A stretch of 64,000 nucleotides of DNA from Catonella sp963539695 (GCA_963539695.1 CAUTOC010000001.1:1-64000); one strand, 5' to 3'; numbered from the stretch's first letter, positions 42,038 to 52,672 are shown. The notes: generated from the sequence alone by a model not told the origin. Program-made: numbers and translations.

Positions 42038-44501
42038 TCAACTTTGCAAACTTCATTACCTCTCTTACTTCTTTTTCTGTTTCAAAAGAAAAATCTAATC
42101 TTAAAAAATCCGGTGTCAGCTCTTTTATTTGGTCCATTTTATCGGATAAATTAAGAGGTTCATCCTGATAAATATAATTAGTACAGCTTTCACAATCTTT
42201 TATAACAGGAAATTTCCCCCGTTTTCCGGAAGATTTATTTTTTTTATTCTCTATATAAAGAATCTCGGGCAGCGGTTTTTGTCCCTTCTTTAACTCCTTT
42301 ACACAGGCTCCTTTATTTTTCCACTGACACTGTGTCATAACCATCAGCTCTTCTCTTCCGTATACAACCAACGAAAGCTTAGACGACACTGTAATATTAT
42401 CCCTGACAAGTTCCGCCTCTCTTAAACTCTGCTCAAGTGAGACTGTGTAACGATGAATATTGAAATCTGCAAGAGTTTCTACCGCTTTAGAATTAAAAGT
42501 ATAAAGGTTGGTGTCCGCTATCATTTCAAGTGGAGCATCTGATATATCTATCATTTCATTTACAAAATTTATTTCCTCAAGGTTTCTCACCATGAAGCCT
42601 TTAATCCTTGAGAGCACATTAAAACCATAATCATCATCTGTAAAATATTTAATATATCTTTCCTTGATTTTTCGTCTAAATATCTCAGGAAGTCTAATAT
42701 ATGCCTTTTGATAATTAACTTCTACTAAATCAAGCCCCCGTATCAGGTTGGTAATGCCAAAAAACTCAAGATTTATAATTATTTCAGTTTGTTCTTTTAC
42801 ATTTTTAGTAATGTCTAAAACAGTTTTAAGCTGTTCTATAGATGAAACCACTATTTCATAGTCAGGATTAAAATCAGGTTTCGGAAATGGTTTTAATTCA
42901 GATGAAAATATTGAAGACGGAGTTTTCATCTGCTTTTCTATAATAGCATTGTATAATGTTTCACAAGCTGTGCGTCTTAATTCATTAAGAGCAGACATTG
43001 GAAAAAATACTTCTCCTACAAGTATTACCTCTATATCATTTCTGTCCATCACAAACTCTGTATCACCAAGCTTTAAAAGCCCGTCACGAACTCTGTTTTC
43101 TTCTATAGGTCTGTTTTCAGCCTGTAGACAGACTGCACCGTTTACGGTTATGCTTGTATCCTCTGTAAAAAGTGTTAACATAAGGGCATTATCAGGTTCT
43201 GCATAAAAACTTGCCTTAATCTTCTTTTTAAGCGGCTTTAATATAATATCTTCCATTATATTGTTAAGCAGTTTCTCATTTTTAGTCCTATATACCGATA
43301 ACCCTGATTTTACCGGCAACCCTTTAGTAAAATTGGCTTCAAAACTCTCACCGGATCTTTTACCGTCTTTAAGAGTAAATTCATAAACAGGCTCGGTAGG
43401 TTTGTTCTCAGCCCTTATTTCAACTACATCATGAGAATTCAGTTTTTTTGTGGTATTAATAATCATTACATTTTTTCTGCCATTTGTAATCACATTTTTA
43501 ACCGTACCAACAAATACTCCATTGTGGTTAGGCCTAGTATTTGCCATCATTTCTAAACCGTTATGATTAACTAAATAACCTTTTGTAAAACTTCCTCTGT
43601 TATATATATCGGAAAGTTTTTCTATATCTGAATTTCTCTCTCTTACAGCCTTTTCAGAATTAAAATACTCTTTTCCGTTTTCCAAATATACATCTGTCCA
43701 TTTTCTATATAAATATGCTGTAAGTGCTGCATATTCAGGTCGCTTCATCCTTCCTTCAATCTTAAAAGAGTCTATACCTGCTTCTGCCATATCCGGTATC
43801 AGATCTAAGGCACAAATATCTTTAGGGCTTAATAAATATGGTTTTGTTTCAAGAATGTGTGCAGGTTTTCCTGTTAAATTATCCCCTGCATATAGATTAT
43901 AACTCATACGACATGATCCTGCACAACTCCCTCTATTACCGCTTCTTCCGCCATTCATTGCAGACATAAGGCATTGCCCCGAATAACAGACACAGAGTGC
44001 TCCATGAACGAAGCACTCTATCTCTATTTTTTCTTTCTTAAATGCAGTAACCTCTTTTAATGACAGTTCCCTTGAAAGCACAAGTCTTTTTACATCAAAT
44101 TTTTCAAGGAGGTTTACTACACCTGTATCACAAACCGACATCTGTGTACTTGCATGTAATACAAGATCAGGAAAATTTTCATGAAGAAATTTCAATACTC
44201 CCAAATCCTGTACAAGTATAGCATCTATTCCTGCCTTATAGTATGGTAAAACATAGTTATAAAGCCCCTTCATCTCATCTTCTTTGATAAGAGTATTTAT
44301 TGTCATATATAATTTTTTATTATGTACATGTGCATAATAAATAGCATCAACAAGTTCTTTCTCTTCGGGATTATCCGCATAAGCTCTTGCACCAAAATTT
44401 TTGCCGCCTATATAACAGGCATCTGCCCCCCCTGCAAAAGCTGCTTTCATTCTATCTATCGAACCTGCCGGTGCAAGTATTTCAATCTCTTTTTTATTCA
44501 T
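42030..44501 (-). CDS. U32-family peptidase/RNA-hydroxylation protein (with DUF3656-type C-terminus)
   Basis: This 823-residue protein starts with the U32 barrel (EILAPAGSIDRMKAAFAGGA). It contains the U32 signature region: VHGALCVCYSGQCLMSAMNG, then the cysteine-rich SGNRGSCAGSCRM. A long second half (about 390-823) includes a DUF3656-like stretch and a second partial barrel. It ends with cysteines in VIKDCESCTNYIYQDEP that could help bind an iron-sulfur cluster. Related proteins (RlhA, TrhP) act in prephenate-dependent RNA hydroxylation rather than as proteases, so the peptidase name may mislead. It lies 3 bases after zapA. Confidence 0.85.
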   Translation of the reverse strand: MNKKEIEILAPAGSIDRMKAAFAGGADACYIGGKNFGARAYADNPEEKELVDAIYYAHVHNKKLYMTINTLIKEDEMKGLYNYVLPYYKAGIDAILVQDLGVLKFLHENFPDLVLHASTQMSVCDTGVVNLLEKFDVKRLVLSRELSLKEVTAFKKEKIEIECFVHGALCVCYSGQCLMSAMNGGRSGNRGSCAGSCRMSYNLYAGDNLTGKPAHILETKPYLLSPKDICALDLIPDMAEAGIDSFKIEGRMKRPEYAALTAYLYRKWTDVYLENGKEYFNSEKAVRERNSDIEKLSDIYNRGSFTKGYLVNHNGLEMMANTRPNHNGVFVGTVKNVITNGRKNVMIINTTKKLNSHDVVEIRAENKPTEPVYEFTLKDGKRSGESFEANFTKGLPVKSGLSVYRTKNEKLLNNIMEDIILKPLKKKIKASFYAEPDNALMLTLFTEDTSITVNGAVCLQAENRPIEENRVRDGLLKLGDTEFVMDRNDIEVILVGEVFFPMSALNELRRTACETLYNAIIEKQMKTPSSIFSSELKPFPKPDFNPDYEIVVSSIEQLKTVLDITKNVKEQTEIIINLEFFGITNLIRGLDLVEVNYQKAYIRLPEIFRRKIKERYIKYFTDDDYGFNVLSRIKGFMVRNLEEINFVNEMIDISDAPLEMIADTNLYTFNSKAVETLADFNIHRYTVSLEQSLREAELVRDNITVSSKLSLVVYGREELMVMTQCQWKNKGACVKELKKGQKPLPEILYIENKKNKSSGKRGKFPVIKDCESCTNYIYQDEPLNLSDKMDQIKELTPDFLRLDFSFETEKEVREVMKFAKLSE

Positions 44502-44504
44502 CGG

Positions 44505-44831
44505 TTATTTCCGTTTTTTTCCTCGTTCCTCTTCTTTTTTTGAAATGAGTTCATGCTTTAACTCAAATATTTCTTTATCTCTTTTCTCTATTTCTTTTTC
44601 TAAATCTTCATTTTTTTCAACCATTTTATAGTATTCATCAACAAGATTAATCTGCATAATAAGGTTTTGCTGTCTTTCATTGGAACGCTTATAACCTTCT
44701 TCTTTTAAAAGTTCTGAATATTTTGAATTTAGAAAGAGAGCAATTTTTTGTAAATATTCTTCGCTTTCATATCCACTTACGGTATATTGCTTATTATTGA
44801 TAATTACCTTAATTGTATTCTTTTCATTCAT
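44505..44831 (-). CDS. zapA: Cell division protein ZapA
   Basis: The protein (108 residues from ATG 44831) has the ZapA N-terminal beta-rich head (NTIKVIINNKQYTVSGYESE) and a long coiled-coil tail (about 50-105). It crosslinks FtsZ filaments at midcell. GAAGGTGG precedes this ATG; an earlier ATG at 44852 would overlap the ruvB stop. It lies in the ruvA-ruvB-zapA-U32 series common to Lachnospiraceae. Confidence 0.88.
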   Translation of the reverse strand: MNEKNTIKVIINNKQYTVSGYESEEYLQKIALFLNSKYSELLKEEGYKRSNERQQNLIMQINLVDEYYKMVEKNEDLEKEIEKRDKEIFELKHELISKKEEERGKKRK

Positions 44832-44848
44832 ATAACCACCTTCAATAG

Positions 44849-45850
44849 TCAACTTAACCCCAAATGTGTAAAGGCTAAATCTGTAACTATCCTTCCTCTC
44901 TGTGTTCTTGCTATAAATCCTGATTGAATTAAATATGGTTCATAAACATCCTCTATAGTAGTAGTATCTTCACCTATAGAAACAGCAATAGTTTCAAGCC
45001 CTACAGGACCTCCACTAAATTTTTCTATCATTGTAGTAAGTATTTGTCTGTCAATGTGATCAAGTCCATAATTATCAATATTTAACAATGTAAGTACTTC
45101 AGTTGCAACCTCTTTTGTAAGCTTGCCGTCATACTTTACCTCTGCAAAATCTCTTATTCTCTTTAACAGCCTGTTTGCAAGTCTTGGAGTTCCTCTTGAA
45201 CGCTTTGCCATTTCAAGAGCTGCATCTTTTTCTATATTAACCCCTAAAACTCTCGCAGAACGCATAATTATAGTCTCAAGTTCAGCTAAAGTGTAATATT
45301 CAAGCCTGTTTACTACTCCAAATCTGTCTCGAAGCGGTGCTGAAAGCATACCCGCTCTTGTAGTCGCCCCTATCAGTGTAAATTTAGGAAGTTCAAGCCT
45401 TATACTTTTTGAAGTTGCACCTTTTCCGATAACTACATCTATTGCAAAATCTTCCATAGCCGGATAAAGCACTTCTTCTACCTGTCTGTTAAGCCTGTGT
45501 ATTTCATCTACAAATAATACATCACCCTCTTTTAGATTATTTAAAATAGCAGCTACATCACCGGGTTTTTCTATAGCAGGTCCGGAAGTTATTTTAATAT
45601 GTACTCCCATTTCATTGGCTATAATGCCTGCAAGTGTAGTCTTACCAAGCCCCGGCGGTCCATAAAGCAAAACATGGTCAAGTGGCTCTTTTCGCCCCTT
45701 AGCGGCTTCTATATACACCTTCATCATTTCCTTAGCTTTATTTTGACCAATGTAGTCAGTTAAAAGTTTAGGTCTTAGAGTATCATCGTTTCTAATATCT
45801 TCCTCAAAAGCTATCGCAGATATTATTCGTCTTTTTGTATCATTTTGCAT
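44849..45850 (-). CDS. ruvB: Holliday junction branch-migration ATPase RuvB
   Basis: This 333-residue AAA+ motor has LRPKLLTDYIGQNKAKEMMK at the N-terminus and Walker A in LLYGPPGLGKTTLAGIIANE (near residue 65). Walker B is in VLFVDEIHRLNRQVEE, sensor 1 in LIGATTRAGMLSAPLRDRFG, and the C-terminal winged helix has GGPVGLETIA and RTQRGRIVTDLA. It pumps DNA through RuvA-bound junctions that RecU would resolve. It is 13 bases downstream of ruvA. Confidence 0.98.
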   Translation of the reverse strand: MQNDTKRRIISAIAFEEDIRNDDTLRPKLLTDYIGQNKAKEMMKVYIEAAKGRKEPLDHVLLYGPPGLGKTTLAGIIANEMGVHIKITSGPAIEKPGDVAAILNNLKEGDVLFVDEIHRLNRQVEEVLYPAMEDFAIDVVIGKGATSKSIRLELPKFTLIGATTRAGMLSAPLRDRFGVVNRLEYYTLAELETIIMRSARVLGVNIEKDAALEMAKRSRGTPRLANRLLKRIRDFAEVKYDGKLTKEVATEVLTLLNIDNYGLDHIDRQILTTMIEKFSGGPVGLETIAVSIGEDTTTIEDVYEPYLIQSGFIARTQRGRIVTDLAFTHLGLS

Positions 45851-45863
45851 CTAATTTAACCTT

Positions 45864-46478
45864 TTACATCAAATTTTTAAGAGCAAGTTTAACAAGCTCT
45901 TCCGAAGTAATTTCCTCTGTTATTTCTATCATACTTATAGCTTTTATAGCCTCTGTCCGACTATAACCAAGAGCTACAAGTACCTGTATCGCCTCTTCTT
46001 TTATTTCACTGTTTATTCCTATTGTTAAACCGGCATTATCATAGGTTTCGGAGTTTGTATTCTCAGGTGTTTTTATAATACCTACTTTGTCTTTAAGTTC
46101 AAGCACAAGCTTTTTTGCCGTTTTTGCACCTATCCCCTGAGCTTTTTCTATGGTTTTTGTATCCTCAGAAAGTATTGCAAAGGTAAGAATATCGGCAGGC
46201 ATTGATGAAAGAACGGCTATCGCAGCCTTAGGTCCTATTCCGTTCACTGTAATTAAAAGCTTAAAAAAGTCCAAATCCTCTTTTTCAAGAAATCCATATA
46301 ACTGCATCACATCTTCTCTGACATGTAAATAGGTATAAAGCCTTACATTCTCATCTAATTTCGGTAGACGGCTTATAACCGTAGTCGGAACTATCGCCTC
46401 TATTCCCAAGCCATTTACATCTATAATCACACTTTCAGCAGTCACATCCTCCAATTTTCCCTTTACTGAGGCTATCAT
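45864..46478 (-). CDS. ruvA: Holliday junction DNA-binding protein RuvA
   Basis: This 204-residue protein has an N-terminal OB-fold (MIASVKGKLEDVTAESVIID) and helix-hairpin-helix motifs in LLITVNGIGPKAAIAVLSSM and KAQGIGAKTAKKLVLELKDK. The C-terminal domain (about 155-204) contacts RuvB. It is the first gene of the ruvAB-zapA-U32-SEDS/PBP series and has its own promoter. I saw no LexA box upstream, unlike the SOS-controlled ruvAB of Bacillus or Escherichia coli. Confidence 0.97.
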   Translation of the reverse strand: MIASVKGKLEDVTAESVIIDVNGLGIEAIVPTTVISRLPKLDENVRLYTYLHVREDVMQLYGFLEKEDLDFFKLLITVNGIGPKAAIAVLSSMPADILTFAILSEDTKTIEKAQGIGAKTAKKLVLELKDKVGIIKTPENTNSETYDNAGLTIGINSEIKEEAIQVLVALGYSRTEAIKAISMIEITEEITSEELVKLALKNLM

Positions 46479-46514
46479 ATATCATCTCCTAAACTAATCA
46501 AATATCATTCTATA

Positions 46515-46544
46515 ATGATACAACAAATAGGGGGGGCATGTCAA
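46515..46544 (-). promoter_or_regulatory. ruvA promoter
   Basis: Minus-strand TTGACA (46539-46544), an 18-base spacer containing a run of seven C, then TATCAT (46515-46520), 36 bases before the ruvA start. Confidence 0.65.
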
Positions 46545-46598
46545 AGTTTAGGTGTGAATATGAGTAAGATTAACTCTTAATTGCTTTTCTAAATCTTA

Positions 46599-49500
46599 TT
46601 AAAAATTAAATAAGTCCTCAACTTCTTCTTTAGTAAGCTTATTTATAAATACCTCTCCTGCTTTAATTACAGAATCAGCAAGGTTCTTCTTTTTTTCCTG
46701 AAGCTTATAAATCTTCTCTTCTATCGTACCCTTGGTTATAAGTTTAACAACATTAACACTGCTTTTCTGCCCTATCCTGTAAACTCTGTCCGTAGCTTGA
46801 TCTTCCACAGCAGGATTCCACCATGGATCATAATGAATAACCATATCTGCACCTACAAGGTTAAGACCTGTACCGCCGGCTTTAAGTGAAATCAGATATA
46901 CATCGCGACTTCCACTGTTAAAAGCCTTAATATCCTCACTTCTCTGTGAAATAGGTGTAGAACCGTCCAAATAATAATAGCCTATTTTTAGTTTTTTAAA
47001 CTCATCTTCTATTATATTAAGCATAGATGTAAACTGCGAAAATACAAGGATTCTATGTCCGCCTTCAACGGCATTTTGCACTATCTGTATCAAAAGTCCC
47101 AATTTTCCTGAACCTCCCTCATAGTTTTCTACAAAAGTAGAGGGATGACAGCAAATCTGCCTAAGTCTTGTAAGTGAGGCAAGTATCATCATCCTGCTTT
47201 TTTCAAAGCCGTTTTTATTAATTTCGCTATTAATTTTCTTCTTCATATCTTCAAGATATGACATATAAACTTCCTTTTGTTCATCTGTCATATCCGAAAC
47301 CATCTTTCTTTCTGTTTTCTCAGGAAGTTCCTCAAGTACATCTTTCTTCATTCGTCTCAAGATAAATGGCTTAATATGAAAATTAAGCTGTTTAAGAGCT
47401 TCCTCACTTTCAAATCTCACTACAGGCTTTTCATACAAATTTACAAACTTAGAATGTGAATACAAGTATCCCGGCATAAGGAAGTCAAAAATCGACCAAA
47501 GCTCAGAAAGATTATTTTCTATAGGAGTACCTGTAAGTGCAAATCTATGTCCCGTATTAAGCATTTTAACCGCTTTTGCATTTCTGCTGTTAGGATTTTT
47601 GATAAATTGAGCTTCATCTAAAAATGCTGTGTCAAAATTAATATCTTTTAACAGTTCTATGTCCCTTCTAAGAATCGGATAAGAAACTAACACCACTTGA
47701 TAATTTTTACAATCAGCAATCAGATCTTTCCTGTCATTAGGACTTCCTAAAATCATAATAGTGCTAAGTTCAGGACAAAAATTCTCTATTTCATCCTGCC
47801 AGTTATAAAGAAGTGATGAAGGGCAAACTACTATAAAAGTAGCTTTTTTATTTTTTTTCCAAGAATAGGTAATATAAGTAATGGCTTGTAAAGTCTTTCC
47901 AAGCCCCATATCATCTGCAAGTATACCGCCCAAATAATACTTGGCAAGTGAAGTTAACCACTCAAAACCCACCTTTTGATAAGGGCGTAGCTTAGCTTTA
48001 ATTGCACTTGGAACTTCTATTTTTACTTTTTCAGGATGTTTAATTTCTTCTATAAGTGCAGTAAAAGACTTATCCGCTTTTATTTCATACAAGCCTTCAT
48101 CTGCGACTTGGTTTAAATAAAACGCATAATCAAGAGAGGTGTATATTTTACCATCTTTAATATCACCTCTATTACTTCCTATTTTATCTATTAATTCGCT
48201 AAATTTAGTAAGTTCTCCTCCACCGCTAAGGTCAATAAAACTTCCATTTTTAAGCCTGAAAAATTTCTTTTTTAGTTTAAGACTGTTAAAAAGATCAGTA
48301 AGTTCTTCATTTGAAAGCCCGTCAAAATCAAAGTCAACTTCTAACATATTGTTATCACTTTGAACACGAACTGAAGTTTTAGCTATCTTTGGAGGATTTA
48401 CTTTAATTTTTTTAAATTCTTCTGAATAAAAGAGTTCATACTTTTCAGCTAAATTCTCCACACTGTATTTTAAAAAATCATAAATATCTTTTTCATCAGA
48501 TAAATAGAAATATTGTTCTTCTCTGACAAACCCTAAAGATTCAATATTTTCAAAACATTCCGCCTCACGACTTGGTTTTCTTACTATAACAGCCTTTACA
48601 TCAGGCATTTTAAGGAACGGATTAAACTTATATTCTCCATAAGCCGTAATAACCTCAAGCTTTATACTGCCCTTATATATATCCATATAAAGTTCAAACT
48701 TTACATTTTCGGTTATATAATTATCTTTTAATGCTTTAGGAATGGTTAATGAAAAAGTTTCATGTATTCTCGGCAATACTACATTAAGGAAGCGTTCCTT
48801 CTCTTCTCCCTCAAATATAAGTGCATCATCATCCCCGTCATTGGGCGTATGATAAAATGGTAGAAAATGCCTTGTAAATATTCTGTCAGGATGATAAATC
48901 GCATTATCATAATAAAAAAGATTTCCTTTTTCATCTAATGGAATTATTCGCTCATCATCCCATGATAAAATAATTGAATCATCTTCATCGGATAAATTTA
49001 AATAAAAATTAATATCCGGTTTACCTAATATAAAGTTTACATTCTCAAAAGTCTCATCTGCAAAAGTAAAATTAAAAGGCAGTTTAACTATCTTTAACAG
49101 CCTTAAAAGTATATGCCTGTCAAAGAAAATATCAGATTTTGCAAATATGCCTGCCGAGTTTCCTTTCCCTACAATTTCTTGTATGTCAAGAATTTCACAA
49201 AGAAAATCAAGTACAGTTTCTGATTCATGATCGAATCTATTTTCTCCCGGAAAATATGAGAAATCTTTTCCAAGTGAAATAGGCTGACCATAGATATAAT
49301 CAGACAAAAATTTTCTTATATTCTGAACCTTGTAAAGTCTGGTGCTGCCTGCCATTATACTGACTGCCGCTTTAACTGAATTATCAGCCCTAAGCATAGC
49401 ATCAAGCTTTATATTAAGCCTTACATGAAAAATATCACCAAGTCCTGCCATATAGTCCATGTTGTCAAAATAATCCAATATTCTTGTTATACGCCTTTTT

Positions 49501-49820
49501 TCACCGGACTCTATCTTTTGCTGTTTACGCCTATCTGAATAATCATTTATAAAAAGCATAACTGCAATAGTATGCTTACAAGCTCCGGGATGTCTTCTGC
49601 TTGCAGGACAATTACATTTATATTCAATTCCCCTCTGAGTATTGAAATCAACATCAACAGTATACTCACTTTTTCCTTGAACAGTTGCCCTATAATGCTC
49701 TTTGCTTTTAGACTTTGCTATAGTCTTTATTGCTTTTGCAGAATAATACCTTACTCCCCTATTATAAGTAACATCATCTGTTGCCAAGTTTTTGATAATT
49801 GTCCTATTAATTTCCACCAT
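46599..49820 (-). CDS. SWIM-domain SNF2-family helicase
   Basis: This 1073-residue protein starts with a zinc-binding SWIM domain (near residues 55-95; C-x-C...C-x-H in YKCNCPASRRHPGACKHTIA). A long middle region (about 130-600, SNF2_assoc type) follows, then the SNF2 ATPase. Walker A-type motif I is in ADDMGLGKTLQAITYI (near residue 645), the DEAQ box in TAFLDEAQFIKNP, and motif VI in ATDRVYRIGQKSSVNVV. Such proteins remodel nucleoprotein complexes; bacterial roles are poorly defined. It stands alone between ruvA and trkH. Confidence 0.92.
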   Translation of the reverse strand: MVEINRTIIKNLATDDVTYNRGVRYYSAKAIKTIAKSKSKEHYRATVQGKSEYTVDVDFNTQRGIEYKCNCPASRRHPGACKHTIAVMLFINDYSDRRKQQKIESGEKRRITRILDYFDNMDYMAGLGDIFHVRLNIKLDAMLRADNSVKAAVSIMAGSTRLYKVQNIRKFLSDYIYGQPISLGKDFSYFPGENRFDHESETVLDFLCEILDIQEIVGKGNSAGIFAKSDIFFDRHILLRLLKIVKLPFNFTFADETFENVNFILGKPDINFYLNLSDEDDSIILSWDDERIIPLDEKGNLFYYDNAIYHPDRIFTRHFLPFYHTPNDGDDDALIFEGEEKERFLNVVLPRIHETFSLTIPKALKDNYITENVKFELYMDIYKGSIKLEVITAYGEYKFNPFLKMPDVKAVIVRKPSREAECFENIESLGFVREEQYFYLSDEKDIYDFLKYSVENLAEKYELFYSEEFKKIKVNPPKIAKTSVRVQSDNNMLEVDFDFDGLSNEELTDLFNSLKLKKKFFRLKNGSFIDLSGGGELTKFSELIDKIGSNRGDIKDGKIYTSLDYAFYLNQVADEGLYEIKADKSFTALIEEIKHPEKVKIEVPSAIKAKLRPYQKVGFEWLTSLAKYYLGGILADDMGLGKTLQAITYITYSWKKNKKATFIVVCPSSLLYNWQDEIENFCPELSTIMILGSPNDRKDLIADCKNYQVVLVSYPILRRDIELLKDINFDTAFLDEAQFIKNPNSRNAKAVKMLNTGHRFALTGTPIENNLSELWSIFDFLMPGYLYSHSKFVNLYEKPVVRFESEEALKQLNFHIKPFILRRMKKDVLEELPEKTERKMVSDMTDEQKEVYMSYLEDMKKKINSEINKNGFEKSRMMILASLTRLRQICCHPSTFVENYEGGSGKLGLLIQIVQNAVEGGHRILVFSQFTSMLNIIEDEFKKLKIGYYYLDGSTPISQRSEDIKAFNSGSRDVYLISLKAGGTGLNLVGADMVIHYDPWWNPAVEDQATDRVYRIGQKSSVNVVKLITKGTIEEKIYKLQEKKKNLADSVIKAGEVFINKLTKEEVEDLFNF

Positions 49821-49856
49821 ATTATCCCTTCTAAAATGATTATATGATATGTTTAA

Positions 49857-51293
49857 TTATTTTTTACTCCAAGTAGCTCTTGAGAATAGTAATAACATCG
49901 GGAAAATTTCCAATCTTCCTGCCAACATATCAAAGGTAAATACCAATTTTGACAGATTGGAAAATTCTGAAAAATTACCGACAGGTCCAACCTTGCCGAG
50001 TCCGGGACCTATATTATTGAAAGTTGCAACAACAGCCGTAAAGCTTGACTCAAAATCAATATTATCAAGAGCTACTATTAAAAATGAAACAGCTATTATC
50101 ATAATGTATGAAACCAAATATACATTTACATTTCTTATAACTGAATGTTCAACTGTTTTTCCATCCATTTTAAGTATTTTAATACTCTTTTGATGAATCA
50201 TTCCAACAATTTCTTTTTTGACTGTTTTGGCATAAAGCAGGATTCTTGATACCTTCATGCCGCCGCCGGTACTTCCGGCACAGGCTCCTATAAACATAAT
50301 CATAACCAGTACACCTTTTGAAAACATTGGCCAAAGGTTAAAATCAACAGTTCCATAGCCTGTTGTGGTTATCACGGAAGCAACTGAAAAAAATGCATGA
50401 TGTATACTTAAATAAAGTTCATCTGTATTACCTGAATTTAATACAATAACGGTAACTGCCACAATTACTATAATCAGATACCATTTTACTTCTTCAATTT
50501 TAATTACTTCTTTAAATTTCTTTTTCAGCATTAAAAAATATACATTGAAATTTATACCAAAAAGAAGCATAAAAACAGTAATTATACTTTGCTGTAAAAT
50601 AGTATAGCCTCCACAACTGTCATTATGTATTCCAAATCCGCCTGTTCCTGCTGTTCCGAAAGTTATACAAATTGCATCAAACGGATTCATACCGGTTATT
50701 AATAATAATAACAGTTGAATAACAGTCATTCCAAGATAAATCTTATACAAATATGAAGCTGTCTTTTTTACATTCGGAACTAACTTACCTACAGAAGGAC
50801 CGGGGCTTTCTGCCCTCATAAGGTGCATATCCACTCCGCCAAACAGAGGCAAAATTGCAAGAATGAATACAAGCACCCCCATTCCGCCTATCCAATGAGA
50901 GAAACTTCTCCAAATGAGTACACAATGCGGTAACGGCGTTAAATCAGTTATCACACTTGAACCTGTTGTAGTAAAACCTGAGGCTATCTCAAATAAGGCA
51001 TCCACATAATTAGGAAGTACACCTGTAATTACAAACGGAACAGCACCTACAAGACTTATAACTATCCAAGTAAGTGAACAAATAACAAAGCCTTCTCTTG
51101 CGTAAAACCTTTTATTTGTAGGTTTTTTAAGTGTAATCATCCCACCTGCTATAAATGAGAGTATTGAACAACCAAGAAAAACAAAGCCCTCTTTTTCTCC
51201 ATAAATAAGTGCGGTAACAGCAGGCAAAAGCATAAAAGCTCCTTCAAAATTAAGTACCCAGCCCATAATATAAGCTATAATTAAGTAATTCAT
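49857..51293 (-). CDS. trkH: Potassium uptake channel subunit TrkH/KtrB family
   Basis: This 478-residue polytopic protein has the four-fold repeated membrane-pore-membrane pattern of TrkH/KtrB. The selectivity filter loops appear as ASGFTTTGSSVITD, GTAGTGGFGIHNDS, VITTTGYGTVDFNLW and TFNNIGPGLGKVGP. The GACAGSTGGGMKVSRI stretch after the third repeat matches the family. It conducts potassium under control of the TrkA-type regulator encoded 5 bases upstream. Confidence 0.95.
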   Translation of the reverse strand: MNYLIIAYIMGWVLNFEGAFMLLPAVTALIYGEKEGFVFLGCSILSFIAGGMITLKKPTNKRFYAREGFVICSLTWIVISLVGAVPFVITGVLPNYVDALFEIASGFTTTGSSVITDLTPLPHCVLIWRSFSHWIGGMGVLVFILAILPLFGGVDMHLMRAESPGPSVGKLVPNVKKTASYLYKIYLGMTVIQLLLLLITGMNPFDAICITFGTAGTGGFGIHNDSCGGYTILQQSIITVFMLLFGINFNVYFLMLKKKFKEVIKIEEVKWYLIIVIVAVTVIVLNSGNTDELYLSIHHAFFSVASVITTTGYGTVDFNLWPMFSKGVLVMIMFIGACAGSTGGGMKVSRILLYAKTVKKEIVGMIHQKSIKILKMDGKTVEHSVIRNVNVYLVSYIMIIAVSFLIVALDNIDFESSFTAVVATFNNIGPGLGKVGPVGNFSEFSNLSKLVFTFDMLAGRLEIFPMLLLFSRATWSKK

Positions 51294-51298
51294 ATTCT

Positions 51299-52657
51299 TT
51301 ACTCAGCAATAATATCATCTATACTGCCAAGACCTGTGTTGGTAGTAATGATAATAACGCTGTCTCCTTTTTGAATAATGTCTTTACCGGAAGGTGTAAT
51401 AACCTGATGATTTCTATAAATTGCAGCCACAATTACATTCTGTTTTATGTTAAGTTTCTCTAAGGTCTTCTTGGTTATTTTGGAATCTGACTTTATAAGA
51501 AATTCCAAAGCCTCAGCCTCATTGCCAAACATTTTATACAGAGTTTCAACATTACTTCCTTTTGAACTTTGCATTGAACGCACATATTTAAGTATATAAT
51601 GTGAAGTTATATGTTTAGGAGCAATTACTGAACCGATAGGGAGTTCTCTTATTACTTCTTCAAACTCTATTTTATTTATCTTAGTAATTGATTTTGCTTT
51701 TGATATATGATGAGTATACATTGATAAAAGTATATTCTCTTCATCAATATTGGTCAAGGTTACAACCGCATCGGCATTTTCAATTCCCTCTTCAAGCAAT
51801 ATTCTTTTATCTGTAGCATCTCCATGTATAACTATCGCTTCAGGAATCAACTCTGAAAGTTCGGCACATCTTGCACTATCCGCCTCTATTATTTTAACAT
51901 CTATCTTAGCCTTAACCAGTTCAAGGCATAAATAATAAGAAACTGTGCCGCCACCGCAAATTATTACATTTTCAATAGGTCTGGTATTCACACCGACATT
52001 ATGGAAGAAATCATAAGAGTCCTTAAATTTAAGTATGCAGGAAAAAGTATCTCCTTTTCTAAGAACAAAAGACCCGTTAGGTATTTCGACCTTCCCATCT
52101 CTCCTTACCATACATATAAGTACATTATTTGAAATATTTTTTGAAAAATCTATCAGGCTCATACCGTCTAATATTGAATCTTCTCCTATCGTAAGGGAAA
52201 TTAGATTCACTCTACCCTTGTAGAATGTATCTACTTCTATTGCAGACGGAAAATGTATAAGTCGTGCTATTTCAAAAGCAGCTATTCTTTCAGGATTAAT
52301 CGCCATCGAGAGTCCCAGCTCTTCTTTTATATAATTAATTTCCTCATAATACTGAGGATTTCTTACTCTAGCTATAGTTTGACAATTACCCGCCTTTTTT
52401 GCCATAAGGCAGCATAACAGATTTATTTCATCTTTATCTGTAACTGCTATAAGTAAATCTGCATCCTTAACTCCGGCTTCAAGAAGCATCTTATAACCGG
52501 TTCCGTCACCGCATACTGCCTGAACATCCAGTATGTTTACTGCATTTTGAAGAGCTATACTATCTCTATCAATTATACAAATGTCATTTTTTTCATTACT
52601 AAGTTCTCTTGCAAGAGCATATCCTACCTTGCCGCAACCAACTATTATGATATTCAT
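51299..52657 (-). CDS. trkA: Trk potassium transporter regulatory subunit TrkA
   Basis: This 452-residue cytoplasmic protein has two RCK repeats. RCK_N 1 begins MNIIIVGCGKVGYALARELS and RCK_N 2 begins VIICGGGTVSYYLCLELVKA (near residue 228), each followed by an RCK_C ligand domain. Both Rossmann glycine motifs are present (the second reads GGGTVS), so NAD or ATP binding is expected. It gates the TrkH pore encoded next in the operon. It lies 15 bases after miaB. Confidence 0.94.
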   Translation of the reverse strand: MNIIIVGCGKVGYALARELSNEKNDICIIDRDSIALQNAVNILDVQAVCGDGTGYKMLLEAGVKDADLLIAVTDKDEINLLCCLMAKKAGNCQTIARVRNPQYYEEINYIKEELGLSMAINPERIAAFEIARLIHFPSAIEVDTFYKGRVNLISLTIGEDSILDGMSLIDFSKNISNNVLICMVRRDGKVEIPNGSFVLRKGDTFSCILKFKDSYDFFHNVGVNTRPIENVIICGGGTVSYYLCLELVKAKIDVKIIEADSARCAELSELIPEAIVIHGDATDKRILLEEGIENADAVVTLTNIDEENILLSMYTHHISKAKSITKINKIEFEEVIRELPIGSVIAPKHITSHYILKYVRSMQSSKGSNVETLYKMFGNEAEALEFLIKSDSKITKKTLEKLNIKQNVIVAAIYRNHQVITPSGKDIIQKGDSVIIITTNTGLGSIDDIIAE

Positions 52658-52672
52658 AATCTGTTTTCTCCC

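Noticed and set aside
46531..46536. Run of seven G residues as a phase-variation tract
   Set aside because: It lies in the ruvA promoter spacer, is short, and a single example in one sequence gives no evidence of length variation.
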